A stretch of DNA of 38,359 bases from an uncultured Prevotella sp. (lineage in GTDB: Bacteria > Bacteroidota > Bacteroidia > Bacteroidales > Bacteroidaceae). Positions within the stretch are counted from its first letter, which is position 1. Each line of letters begins with the position of its first letter. The stretch covers positions 1 through 38,359 of the forward strand of contig CAMHLV010000029.1 in assembly GCA_946186115.1 (NCBI GenBank), read 5' to 3'. A program made the translations under genes and the position numbers. Shown in pieces: positions 6,901 to 13,498 of this stretch. The notes beneath the pieces are model-generated. The model ran no database searches, was not told where the DNA came from, and saw nothing but the letters and a program-made list of their open reading frames with translations.

Positions 6901-8554
6901 AAAGATTGGTGAGGGATTCCCCGATTTTGCAATTGTGACTGAAGGAATCTCAAGTCCAGGAACAGCATCTGTGTTCTTTGGAAGGGGCGAAGGTGGTGAT
7001 CATCCTGACACGCTGATGGTTTACTGTGAAACTGCTGGCGATGTGAAACTCCGTGCATACGACCCGCAAGACCATAATAAGTATTGTGATGCCACCATTC
7101 ACATTCTGCCTATCAGTGATATTGAAGGATTGAACGGTTCTGCAACTACCGTTAAAAATGGCATGACTTATCCATATACATGGGACTTTACCACTGACTT
7201 TAACATGGCCGCGATGGTTGGAACTACTGATCAATACTGGATTCCTATAAAGGATAATAGCGGTAAACCGACGGGAGACTATACCAATGGCTATGGATTC
7301 TTTAATCTTGATTGGGCAGATACTAATACGACTCCAGATAAAGTAGATCGTTTCTATAAATATTTTATTGCTGGAGCCAGCGACTTAAAAACGGGTTATA
7401 TGCATCAGTTCAATGGCATGATGTTGCAAATGAAAGGCTCGACAAGCTGGGCCAACAAGATGGATCGTATGCGCATTTTGGCTTATGATAATACCGATCA
7501 GAAAGGACGTCTGGAATTTATTGGTGGATACCACACAATGAAATTATTCTTGCCAGGGGAAGGTAAACGCCCGACAAACTTCAAGATTTTCGTTAAAGCA
7601 TCAGGAGCAGGTCATGTATGTATTATGGGAACTGATGAGAAAGAGGTGTCAAGCACAGTAAAAACTCTTTCAGGCAGTGCTGCTATATACTCTTTCGACA
7701 TCTCTGAAGTTTCATACGCGTCGGATGGTTACATTCTTATGGGCTTTGAAGATGCCCACGTTTATTGGATTGCTATGTCGACAGAGGCGAAGAGCATTGG
7801 AACTGCCGCTGGAGGATCAGACCATATGGCTTCATATTCATATAGTCAAACGATGGACTATAGCAAATCTCATGAGGCAAACAATGTCGATGCCTATGTG
7901 GCTACGGCAGTTACAAACGAAAGCTCTGCAAGCAATCCTGCATTAATAGTGACCTTGCAAAAGTCAAACACAAGTGTTCCTTCTGGTACAGGTGTTGTAC
8001 TTAAGGCAACAGATGAAAAGAATGCCTATATGATAGCAGACGCACGTAATGTGGATAGCTATAATGACCCAGAAGCACCAACGGGCAATCTTCTTATTGG
8101 CACTGGAAAAACTGGATGTACTATCTATGAACTTGCTGGCGATGAAACAGGAACAACATCTGGCAGTTCGCATGTTCCATTCTACTTTTCAAGTAAATTC
8201 CGTGACTATTCTGTCGGTAGTGGAATCGGCGAACAGCAGAATGCAGGCTATTATGCTTTTTGGCGCGTGTACGGCACGCAGTCTATGCCTGCAAATTATT
8301 CATATATGGTATTAGATGCAGATACATATAAGGATACTTATGGTAAACCTGCTAATATAAATGGAGGTGCTTCAAGTCGTATCCTGCTTGCATTCGATGA
8401 ATCTGATGATGATTCTGGTACAACTGGTGTCAATAGCATCAATAATACTTTGATTGATAGCGACGCTTGGTACACACTGCAAGGCGTGCGCGTGAATGCA
8501 CCCACAAAGAGTGGTATCTATATTCATAAAGGAAAGAAGGTAGTGGTAAAATAA
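3941..8554 (+). CDS. Giant exported Ig-like repeat protein with KVVVK C-terminal tail
   Basis: A 1537-residue exported protein of unknown function. A signal peptide (residues 1-23, MIKKILFLLTFLLTT then LWA before ENYT) has no lipobox. The body is beta-rich, with many Ser, Thr, Asn, Gly and Tyr. It includes a bacterial Ig-like (Big_2-type) module at about residues 600-685 (NPDVATVDENTGQVTIVAPG) and further Ig-like blocks near 690-780 and 780-905. A WDFTTDFN segment near residue 1085 starts a domain seen in Prevotella surface proteins. The last 30 residues carry LQGVRVNAPTK and GKKVVVK, a tail shared with the PL11 protein at 38.1-35.4 kb and resembling type IX secretion sorting tails. The gene is visibly more AT-rich than the housekeeping genes. 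No catalytic site is recognised, so an adhesin or carbohydrate-binding role is only a guess. A microprotein gene follows 37 bases later. Confidence 0.85.
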   Translation: MIKKILFLLTFLLTTLGGGKLWAENYTVTDDGVYVNTSTGTSAFAAGTTYQATSNISMYIGSSGWTISSGNKYITGSDAPKYYNDTNWNYNSGGFPTKGAYLTFTPSVNGRFTLRGTKNGKSGIKYLYIASAGGTYVEDAEVIFNNDEAKYNSTKHGYPISETDDENSKISFTAEFNMTAGTTYYIIIEGYSKWSFTGFSFTLPVTTINVSDLNYSVGPSGKADAGLNRTVGGFNLAFDKGISSQGVKYNGGSSLIFLSGANGKMTVSMDSNNSSISITKILFNISSYANASTYLSVETGGGTLSKVSDTQVQWTGSAQSVTFAHNTSDGTGITLNSMVVTTSALPTYSKITPTVTLSPSSASIKVGTAGTYSPSTSSTPANFAWTWSHTDLTSTNVTYNAGNANSSDVGDAGSFTTTASSVAGTYKMSATFDGSSNPWFNSATISDAYTLTVQKNDLTTFAFNNTETYYGKSDDSPSGNNKCKGEFIDRTTTFKYKVGRSQVLRTRVDVAPGFDVTGIAVDKTNFGVSSDASAVLDDSDYSLSKASDSKIFYWGVKVKKPGTASLTYSFNGISEYNAKYYTEMFTIEKDAPVLAFASNFITKTEGGGNFTNTLTLNGLSLPVFDDYAGEVKATYESKNPDVATVDENTGQVTIVAPGVAIIEATVAESNWNNKATKSYTLVVNPTSGTMPDISWNNIEAGSTQEVKYNESINHWATASVGTVKYRIADTSIAELDNKVPYKVTGKGIGSTTVTAYVEPTSTHNYAEISYNVKVISAGELKSFKFIPNNGKVNNGKSITPKLAFPTIPASGVTSLKVTQIEVIDKESSSVTQTLTTPEEISNCDIIRVDAFDDLSNNWELDGVNKVFKVNVTINGKNVGKARITVTFESDYYNTATATYDVEVTDAGTRNFSWADGTNPEYYTYAGDFMMLPALTGNSNGNYNYSSGAKNSSDYTEGGDSHLALHAYEYERKWNGSNFNIKWNNKNIKIGEGFPDFAIVTEGISSPGTASVFFGRGEGGDHPDTLMVYCETAGDVKLRAYDPQDHNKYCDATIHILPISDIEGLNGSATTVKNGMTYPYTWDFTTDFNMAAMVGTTDQYWIPIKDNSGKPTGDYTNGYGFFNLDWADTNTTPDKVDRFYKYFIAGASDLKTGYMHQFNGMMLQMKGSTSWANKMDRMRILAYDNTDQKGRLEFIGGYHTMKLFLPGEGKRPTNFKIFVKASGAGHVCIMGTDEKEVSSTVKTLSGSAAIYSFDISEVSYASDGYILMGFEDAHVYWIAMSTEAKSIGTAAGGSDHMASYSYSQTMDYSKSHEANNVDAYVATAVTNESSASNPALIVTLQKSNTSVPSGTGVVLKATDEKNAYMIADARNVDSYNDPEAPTGNLLIGTGKTGCTIYELAGDETGTTSGSSHVPFYFSSKFRDYSVGSGIGEQQNAGYYAFWRVYGTQSMPANYSYMVLDADTYKDTYGKPANINGGASSRILLAFDESDDDSGTTGVNSINNTLIDSDAWYTLQGVRVNAPTKSGIYIHKGKKVVVK

Positions 8555-8591
8555 ATATTTTCAGAATATGAAGATTATGAACAATATAACA

Positions 8592-8741
8592 ATGAAGAAA
8601 AAATATATCAAGCCAGAATTGGAAGAATTGACTGATGTAGTTAATATGATTCTTGCCGGTTCAAAAGTCTATGGTGGAGATGTTGAAGCCCGCCAGCAGG
8701 GTAACATCTTCGCAGAGGACGACGACGACTCGGATGAGTAA
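8592..8741 (+). CDS. KYIKPE-type acidic microprotein
   Basis: A 49-residue protein starting MKKKYIKPELEEL, then VNMILAGSKVYGGD, and ending in a strongly acidic AEDDDDSDE tail. In-frame ATGs also occur at 8568 and 8577, but the start at 8592 gives the N-terminus typical of short Prevotella and Bacteroides proteins of this kind (K-Y-x-K-P-E followed by a hydrophobic patch and AGS). These have no known function. It lies 37 bases behind the giant exported protein and before the hairpin at 8770, so the two are probably one transcript. The LAGS...YGG pattern recalls leader and core peptides, but no processing or modification enzyme is nearby. Real gene likely, role unknown. Confidence 0.7.
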   Translation: MKKKYIKPELEELTDVVNMILAGSKVYGGDVEARQQGNIFAEDDDDSDE

Positions 8742-8769
8742 CAATAGTTAATATACTATCATCATTACT

Positions 8770-8806
8770 GCAGCAGTTGCACCGCTTAAGTAAGTGCAAC
8801 TGCTGC
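8770..8806 (+). terminator. Hairpin ending the giant-protein transcript
   Basis: GCAGCAGTTGCAC (8770-8782) and GTGCAACTGCTGC (8794-8806) form a perfect 13-bp stem with an 11-base loop, 28 bases after the microprotein stop. The following TGTTGTTGTG is U-rich but has no run of T, so termination strength is uncertain. Confidence 0.6.
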
Positions 8807-8879
8807 TGTTGTTGTGTGTGGTGATGTAGGTAAAAAATGTCGAAGCTAACGAGCTTTCTCATTTAGCATCAAATGGAAA

Positions 8880-8967
8880 GCAAAACAGCCTTAGTTATGA
8901 TGCAAAACAGCCTTAATTGTGCAGTAAAACAGGCTGAATTGTGATGCAAATCAGCCTTAATTGGGAA
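8880..8967. repeat. Four tandem copies of a 22-bp repeat
   Basis: Four units of exactly 22 bases start at 8880, 8902, 8924 and 8946. The core is GCAAAACAGCCTTAATTGTG, with changes such as AACAGGCTGAATT in unit 3 and AATCAGCC in unit 4. The array ends 12 bases from the cysE stop codon (8980) and so would be the 3' end of that transcript. Confidence 0.85.
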
Positions 8968-8979
8968 GGACGCTGAGGC

Positions 8980-9900
8980 TTAGATGCCCAGACCGCCATC
9001 GAAGTCGCTGGTAACGGCTTTCGACTGCTGTACGCGCGAGTAGGGTGACACATCGTTGGTGACCCAGATGTTGCCGCCAATGATGGAGTGGTGTCCAATG
9101 GTGATGCGGCCCAGGATAGAGGCGTTGGAATATACGGTGACAAAGTCCTCGATAATGGGGTGGCGAGGAATGTTGAGCATGTTGCCGTTCTCGTCGTACT
9201 TGAAGCTCTTGGCTCCTAAGGTGACGCCCTGGTAGAGGGTGACGTGGTCGCCGATGATACATGTCTCGCCGATGACGACGCCCGTGCCGTGGTCGATGGC
9301 GAAGTATTCGCCTATCTGTGCTCCTGGGTGGATGTCGATACCGGTCTTTGAGTGTGCCTGCTCAGTTATGATGCGGGGAATGACGGGCACCTTCAGCTCA
9401 TGCAGCTTGTGGGCTATGCGATAGTGTGTCATCGTATTGATGACGGGATAGCAGAATATTACCTCGCCATAGTTGGGAGCAGCGGGGTCGTTGTCGAACA
9501 TGGCCTGAACGTCGGTGTATAGCAGTCGCTTGATTTCGGGCAGGGCATTGATAAACTCGGTGGCCAGACGCTCGGCTTCGGCATAGACTTGTGCCTTGGT
9601 CTTGATAGCCTCGCAGTCGTCGCAGAACTGCAGTCCGTGGGCTATCTGCTTGGTGAGCAGTGTGAGCAGTTCCTCCATGTGGACGCCGATATAATAGGAG
9701 CGGATTGACTCGTCGGACTGTCGCTTGTTGAAGTAGTCGGGGAAGATGATGGTCTTAACCAGTCTTACTATCTCTTTTACTTGCTCTACTGAGGGCAGCG
9801 GTGCCTCTACAGCGGGCATCATTCTTACTTCCTGCTCTGTCAGCTTCGACAGCAGGGCTACATTCTTAAGAAGGGTCTCGTTATTTGTTTTCTTGTCCAT
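8980..9900 (-). CDS. cysE: Serine O-acetyltransferase
   Basis: Makes O-acetylserine from serine and acetyl-CoA, the first step of cysteine synthesis in the cytosol. The 306-residue protein has an N-terminal helical domain and a C-terminal left-handed beta helix made of hexapeptide repeats. Active-site histidines are visible in GIDIHPGAQIG and FAIDHGTGVVIGE, followed by GDHVTLYQGVTLGA. It is the longer Bacteroidetes/EpsC-like form. An upstream in-frame ATG at 9936 exists, but the ATG at 9900 is preferred: it follows an A-rich leader and gives the usual N-terminus MDKKTNNETLL. No cysK is adjacent. Repeat units follow its stop codon. Confidence 0.92.
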   Translation of the reverse strand: MDKKTNNETLLKNVALLSKLTEQEVRMMPAVEAPLPSVEQVKEIVRLVKTIIFPDYFNKRQSDESIRSYYIGVHMEELLTLLTKQIAHGLQFCDDCEAIKTKAQVYAEAERLATEFINALPEIKRLLYTDVQAMFDNDPAAPNYGEVIFCYPVINTMTHYRIAHKLHELKVPVIPRIITEQAHSKTGIDIHPGAQIGEYFAIDHGTGVVIGETCIIGDHVTLYQGVTLGAKSFKYDENGNMLNIPRHPIIEDFVTVYSNASILGRITIGHHSIIGGNIWVTNDVSPYSRVQQSKAVTSDFDGGLGI

Positions 9901-10012
9901 AGTTTTTGTATTTTCAGAAGTTAATATCGTGATCATTAGAATAGATCACTTGATTCTCGAAACGTCACTCTCTCTGGTTAGAATGGGAGAAATGTCGTAT
10001 GAGGATACACAT

Positions 10013-10432
10013 TTACTTTATAAATCTATCCAGTTGCTCGACGAAAGCTGCTGAAGTGAAATGTGGAATGTCAGAGAAATCATAATGCCTGCGGTCGTTT
10101 GTTACAATGTAGTCACAATTTGCAGCCTTAGCACATTGGTATTGAAGCATATCCTCGAAGTCCTTCACGGGTTGGGTAATAGCAGATATCACTTCTTGCT
10201 TGCCAAGAGGAAGAATCTCAACAACACTGGCCATCTGCCTTAGTGCATTGTACTTTTCCTCTTGTGTACGGCTCTTGATAATGTATGCCATGTTGGCAAA
10301 GGAAAGCGAAGAGGCGTATAGAAGAGCTTCGTCCGAGAAGCCACAAGCGAAAATCTGCTCTGCATTATCTGCTCCTGCACGATTGTCTATATAATCAATC
10401 AGAATGTTAGTGTCAAGGAAAATCCGCTTCAT
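10013..10432 (-). CDS. PIN-domain RNase toxin (VapC-like)
   Basis: A 139-residue PIN domain. Acidic metal-binding residues are present: D7 in FLDTNILIDYID, the DFEDMLQ block at residues 91-97, and N112-D113 in VTNDRRHY. Characterised VapC proteins cleave tRNA or rRNA. The start ATG overlaps the stop of the upstream small gene by 4 bases (ATGA), typical of antitoxin-toxin operons. Length is normal and nothing essential seems missing. The target is unknown. Confidence 0.88.
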   Translation of the reverse strand: MKRIFLDTNILIDYIDNRAGADNAEQIFACGFSDEALLYASSLSFANMAYIIKSRTQEEKYNALRQMASVVEILPLGKQEVISAITQPVKDFEDMLQYQCAKAANCDYIVTNDRRHYDFSDIPHFTSAAFVEQLDRFIK

Positions 10433-10665
10433 CGCTCCATGATATGCGCTAAATGTTCATCCTGTGCAATCTCCTCATCGGTAATATTCACCATGCCACG
10501 CAGCTTCTTGAATTCAGCGGGCACTTGTCTCTTGACCGCAGGTTCCTCCATTGATTCCGTGATGAAAGTTACCACAATCTGTTTCTGCTCCCGAGTCATT
10601 CCCCGTAGCAGAGCCATGTATGGTGCCATTGGCGTCTCTTTTATTCTCTGTGCTAATGTGGTCAT
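10429..10665 (-). CDS. Putative antitoxin partner of the PIN toxin
   Basis: A 78-residue protein with N-terminal MTTLAQRIKETPMAPYMALLRGMTREQKQIVVTFI and a C-terminal helix rich in charged residues. It overlaps the PIN gene by 4 bases and is first in the operon, the usual antitoxin position. The frame can be read back to 10740, but that would cross the promoter at 10718-10749, so the ATG at 10665 is taken. No classical RHH or AbrB fold can be asserted. The helix near residue 25 may be the DNA-binding part. The antitoxin role is inferred from context. Confidence 0.7.
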   Translation of the reverse strand: MTTLAQRIKETPMAPYMALLRGMTREQKQIVVTFITESMEEPAVKRQVPAEFKKLRGMVNITDEEIAQDEHLAHIMER

Positions 10666-10717
10666 AATGGTAATCTCTTTTATTCTTCTTTGTTCTCTTT
10701 TATTCTTTGCTCTGCTG

Positions 10718-10749
10718 CAAATGTACGAAGAATATTTCAAATTGTCAAA
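10718..10749 (-). promoter_or_regulatory. Promoter of the PIN toxin-antitoxin pair
   Basis: On the minus strand TACATTTG (10718-10725) is preceded by TTTG (10746-10749) with a 20-base spacer, a full match to the Bacteroidetes consensus. It places transcription start close to the ATG at 10665. Confidence 0.75.
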
Positions 10750-10830
10750 TTTTTCGTTCCTTTTTTGCAGTAATTCATTTCTTTGGCCTTTGGCCGAAAG
10801 TAGGCAGCACCTCGGAAAAACTTAAATAAA

Positions 10831-10879
10831 TTTGGTTTTTCGCTCGGTTTGCACTACCTTTGGCCTGCGGCCGAAGGTA
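10831..10879 (+). promoter_or_regulatory. Distal promoter of the GH5 gene with palindrome at its -7
   Basis: TTTG (10831-10834) and TACCTTTG (10855-10862) with a 20-base spacer. The -7 element is also the left arm of an 11-bp palindrome: TACCTTTGGCC (10855-10865), TGC, GGCCGAAGGTA (10869-10879), with one G-U pair. A related GGCC-rich inverted repeat lies at 10781-10800. The palindrome could be an operator or a 5' hairpin. Confidence 0.65.
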
Positions 10880-10916
10880 CTCATGCTCGACAATAAAAAG
10901 AAAAACATGTTTTCCT

Positions 10917-10947
10917 TTTGGATTGTTCTCGCTTATTCGTACCTTTG
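10917..10947 (+). promoter_or_regulatory. Proximal promoter of the GH5 gene
   Basis: TTTG (10917-10920) and TACCTTTG (10940-10947) with a 19-base spacer, 31 bases before the start codon. Confidence 0.75.
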
Positions 10948-10978
10948 CAGAATAATATTCTAAACCTAAACGAAAGTT

Positions 10979-12265
10979 ATGAAGAAACTACTCTTATTAG
11001 TGGCTGTAGCAGCCCTGACAGTGGCCTGTCAGCAGCAGAAAGCTGTGCAGGCTGATTTCGTCCGCGTAGAGGACGGACACTTTGTGCGCGACGGCAAACC
11101 GTACTACTATGTGGGAACAAACTTCTGGTATGGAGCCATACTGGGCTCGGAAGGACAGGGGGGCGACCGCAACCGACTGTGCCGAGAACTGGACGACATG
11201 AAGGCACTGGGCATCGACAACCTGAGAATACTGGTGGGCTCCGACGGCGAGCGGGGCGTGAAGACCAAGGTGGAGCCTACGCTGCAGGTGAAACCGGGAG
11301 AGTATAACGACACCATACTGGCAGGACTGGACTATCTGCTGATGGAGATGGGAAAGAGGAACATGGTGGCAGTGCTCTACCTGAACAATTCGTGGGAATG
11401 GAGCGGCGGCTACGGATTCTATCTGGAACAGGCGGGTGCCGGCAAGCAGCCCAGACCCGACGACGTGGGCTATCCGGCATTCATGGAGGCTATGTCGAAA
11501 TATGCCTCTAACGAGAAGGCTCACCAGCTGTTCTACGACTATGTGCGATTCATTCTGGGCCGTACCAACCGCTATACTGGGGTGAAATACTGCGACGACC
11601 CTGCTATCATGTCGTGGCAGATAGGCAACGAGCCGCGTGCTTTCAGCAAGGAGGCTCTGCCCGACTTTGAGAAATGGCTGGCTGAGGCTTCGGCACTCAT
11701 CCGCTCACTCGACAAGAACCACCTTATCAGCGTGGGCAGCGAAGGGGCGTGGGGCTGCGAGAATGATTTCGGCTCGTATGCCCGCATCTGTGCCGACAAG
11801 AATATCGACTACTGTAACGTCCACCTGTGGCCGTATAACTGGGGATGGGCCAAGCCCGACTCGCTGACGGAGCATCTGCCGAGGGCTTGCGAGAATACCA
11901 AGGAGTATATCGACCGACATCTGGCTATCTGCGACTCGCTGAAAAAACCGCTGGTGATGGAGGAGTTCGGATATCCACGCGACGGATTCCAGTTTGCCAT
12001 AGGCACTCCTACCACTGGACGCGACGGATATTATAAATATGTGTTCTCGCTCGTGGCCGACAATGCGGCACAAGGCGGAAAGTTTGCCGGATGCAACTTC
12101 TGGGGATGGGGCGGATCGGCTCAGCCTAAGCATGAGCAGTGGCAGGTGGGCGACGACTACACCAACGACCCTGCACAGGAAGCACAGGGACTGAACAGTG
12201 TGTTCAACGCCGACACTACTACGCTTGAGATTGTGCGGTCAGCCTGTCAGACAATTCGTCGATGA
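10979..12265 (+). CDS. GH5 family mannanase-type lipoprotein
   Basis: A secreted glycoside hydrolase predicted to cut beta-1,4-mannan. The signal peptide MKKLLLLVAVAALTVAC ends in a lipobox, so the mature protein would be a lipoprotein of the periplasm or outer membrane. The 428-residue sequence follows the GH5 subfamily 7 pattern: GTNFWYGA near the N-terminus, IGNEPRAF with the acid/base Glu218, and VMEEFGYPRDG with the nucleophile at Glu329. HLWPYNWGW and NFWGWGG contribute substrate-cleft aromatics. No carbohydrate-binding module is attached. The last 47 bases overlap the convergent coaBC gene. Two promoters precede it. There are no SusC/SusD genes beside it, so it is not in a standard polysaccharide utilisation locus here. 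Subfamily and substrate are inferred from motifs. Confidence 0.88.
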   Translation: MKKLLLLVAVAALTVACQQQKAVQADFVRVEDGHFVRDGKPYYYVGTNFWYGAILGSEGQGGDRNRLCRELDDMKALGIDNLRILVGSDGERGVKTKVEPTLQVKPGEYNDTILAGLDYLLMEMGKRNMVAVLYLNNSWEWSGGYGFYLEQAGAGKQPRPDDVGYPAFMEAMSKYASNEKAHQLFYDYVRFILGRTNRYTGVKYCDDPAIMSWQIGNEPRAFSKEALPDFEKWLAEASALIRSLDKNHLISVGSEGAWGCENDFGSYARICADKNIDYCNVHLWPYNWGWAKPDSLTEHLPRACENTKEYIDRHLAICDSLKKPLVMEEFGYPRDGFQFAIGTPTTGRDGYYKYVFSLVADNAAQGGKFAGCNFWGWGGSAQPKHEQWQVGDDYTNDPAQEAQGLNSVFNADTTTLEIVRSACQTIRR

Positions 12266-13442
12266 TATCTGCGGCTACGGCATGCTTAGGCTTCTTGTCG
12301 TAGTCGCGGCGGCCGTCGGCCGAGATAATACTAATCTGATTTTCGTCGCTCTGGAAACACGTGCCCTTATTGCGCAGTGAGTTGAGCACGATGAAGTCGA
12401 GGTTCTTTTTCTGGAGTTTCTTCTGGGCATTGGCCTCCTCGTCGTTGGTCTCAAGAGCGAAACCTACTAGCAGCTGCCTGCCGGTCTTCATGCGACCTAA
12501 GGCGGCTGCTATGTCGTGGGTGGGCTGCAGGCGGATAACGAGGTCGTCTTTCTCGCGCTTTATCTTCTGGTCGGCAATGGTGGCAGGACGGAAGTCGGCC
12601 ACTGCGGCGCAGAGTATGGCAGCATCGCTGTCGGCAAAGGCCGACGTGGCTGCCTGATACATGTCTTCGCAACTCTCCACGTCGATACGGTGGATAAGTC
12701 CGGAGTAGGCCGGTGAGAGCTGGGTGCTCACGGGGCCTGCTATCAGCGTGACTTCGGCACCGCGTGAGGCACACTCTTCGGCCAGGGCAAAGCCCATCTT
12801 GCCACTGCTGTAGTTGCCGATGAAGCGCACAGGGTCGATCTTCTCGTAGGTCGGACCGGCAGTGATGAGTATTCGCTTAGAGGTAAGGGGGGTGAGGGGA
12901 GAGGCGAGGGCCTGGTCGAGGAACTCCACTATCTTGTCGGGCTCTTCCATTCGGCCTTTGCCTTCGAGTCCGGAAGCCAGGAATCCGCTGGCGGGCTCGA
13001 TGATGCGGTTGCCGAACGAGATGAGGCGCTGCATGTTCTGCTGAGTGGTGGGATGCTGATACATGTCGAGGTCCATGGCAGGGGCAATAAATACAGGAGC
13101 CTTCATCGACAAGTAGGTGGTAATGAGCATGTTGTCGGCAATGCCGTTGGCCATCTTGCCCAGTGTTGATGCCGTGCAGGGTGCTATTAGCATGGCATCG
13201 GCCCAGAGACCGAGATCGACGTGGGAGTGCCATGTGCCGTCGCGCTGTGAGAAGAACTCGCTGATGACGGGCTTGTGGGTTAGTGCCGACAGGGTGATGG
13301 GGGTGATGAACTCCTTGCCGGCGGGAGTGATGACCACCTGAACTTCGGCACCGGCCTTGATGAGGCCACGAATGATATAGCATGCCTTGTAGGCAGCGAT
13401 GCTGCCTGTAATGCCCAATACTATTTTCTTACCTTTAAGCAT
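12219..13442 (-). CDS. coaBC: Bifunctional phosphopantothenoylcysteine decarboxylase / ligase
   Basis: Joins cysteine to 4'-phosphopantothenate and decarboxylates the product, two steps of coenzyme A synthesis. The N-terminal flavin-binding CoaC domain begins MLKGKKIVLGITGSIAAYK and contains SHVDLGLWADAMLIAPCTASTLGKMANG and PAMDLDMY. The C-terminal CoaB domain has ITAGPTYEKIDPVRFIGNYSSGKMG and AAVADFRP. The 407-residue length is normal. The frame extends upstream to 13577, but the extra residues translate a repeat and part of the neighbouring gene, so the ATG at 13442 is used. The linker (12880-12910) is encoded by a C-rich stretch, SPLTPLT, that looks like an in-frame repeat insertion. The 3' end overlaps the GH5 gene. 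Confidence 0.96.
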   Translation of the reverse strand: MLKGKKIVLGITGSIAAYKACYIIRGLIKAGAEVQVVITPAGKEFITPITLSALTHKPVISEFFSQRDGTWHSHVDLGLWADAMLIAPCTASTLGKMANGIADNMLITTYLSMKAPVFIAPAMDLDMYQHPTTQQNMQRLISFGNRIIEPASGFLASGLEGKGRMEEPDKIVEFLDQALASPLTPLTSKRILITAGPTYEKIDPVRFIGNYSSGKMGFALAEECASRGAEVTLIAGPVSTQLSPAYSGLIHRIDVESCEDMYQAATSAFADSDAAILCAAVADFRPATIADQKIKREKDDLVIRLQPTHDIAAALGRMKTGRQLLVGFALETNDEEANAQKKLQKKNLDFIVLNSLRNKGTCFQSDENQISIISADGRRDYDKKPKHAVAADIIDELSDRLTAQSQA

Positions 13443-13460
13443 TTTCTTATTGTATTTAAA

Positions 13461-13498
13461 AAAGCCCCTCCCTTTGGGAGGGGTTGGGGTAGGCTCCT
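13461..13498. repeat. C/G-rich palindromic intergenic repeat
   Basis: CCCCTCCC (13465-13472), TTT, GGGAGGGG (13476-13483), then TTGGGGTAGGCTCC, lying immediately behind the exonuclease stop codon (13499). The outer AGCC...GGCT ends are also complementary. It resembles the short G/C-rich repeats scattered between genes in Bacteroidales genomes. It could act as a hairpin between exonuclease and coaBC. Confidence 0.6.

Noticed and set aside
8641..8862. 73-codon minus-strand frame over the microprotein
   Set aside because: His/Gln-rich shadow of the hairpin and the acidic codon run.
11705..12133. Minus-strand frame starting MLRLSRS in the mannanase gene
   Set aside because: It looks like the palindrome translation, but the DNA is not palindromic; it is an antisense shadow of the GH5 coding region.
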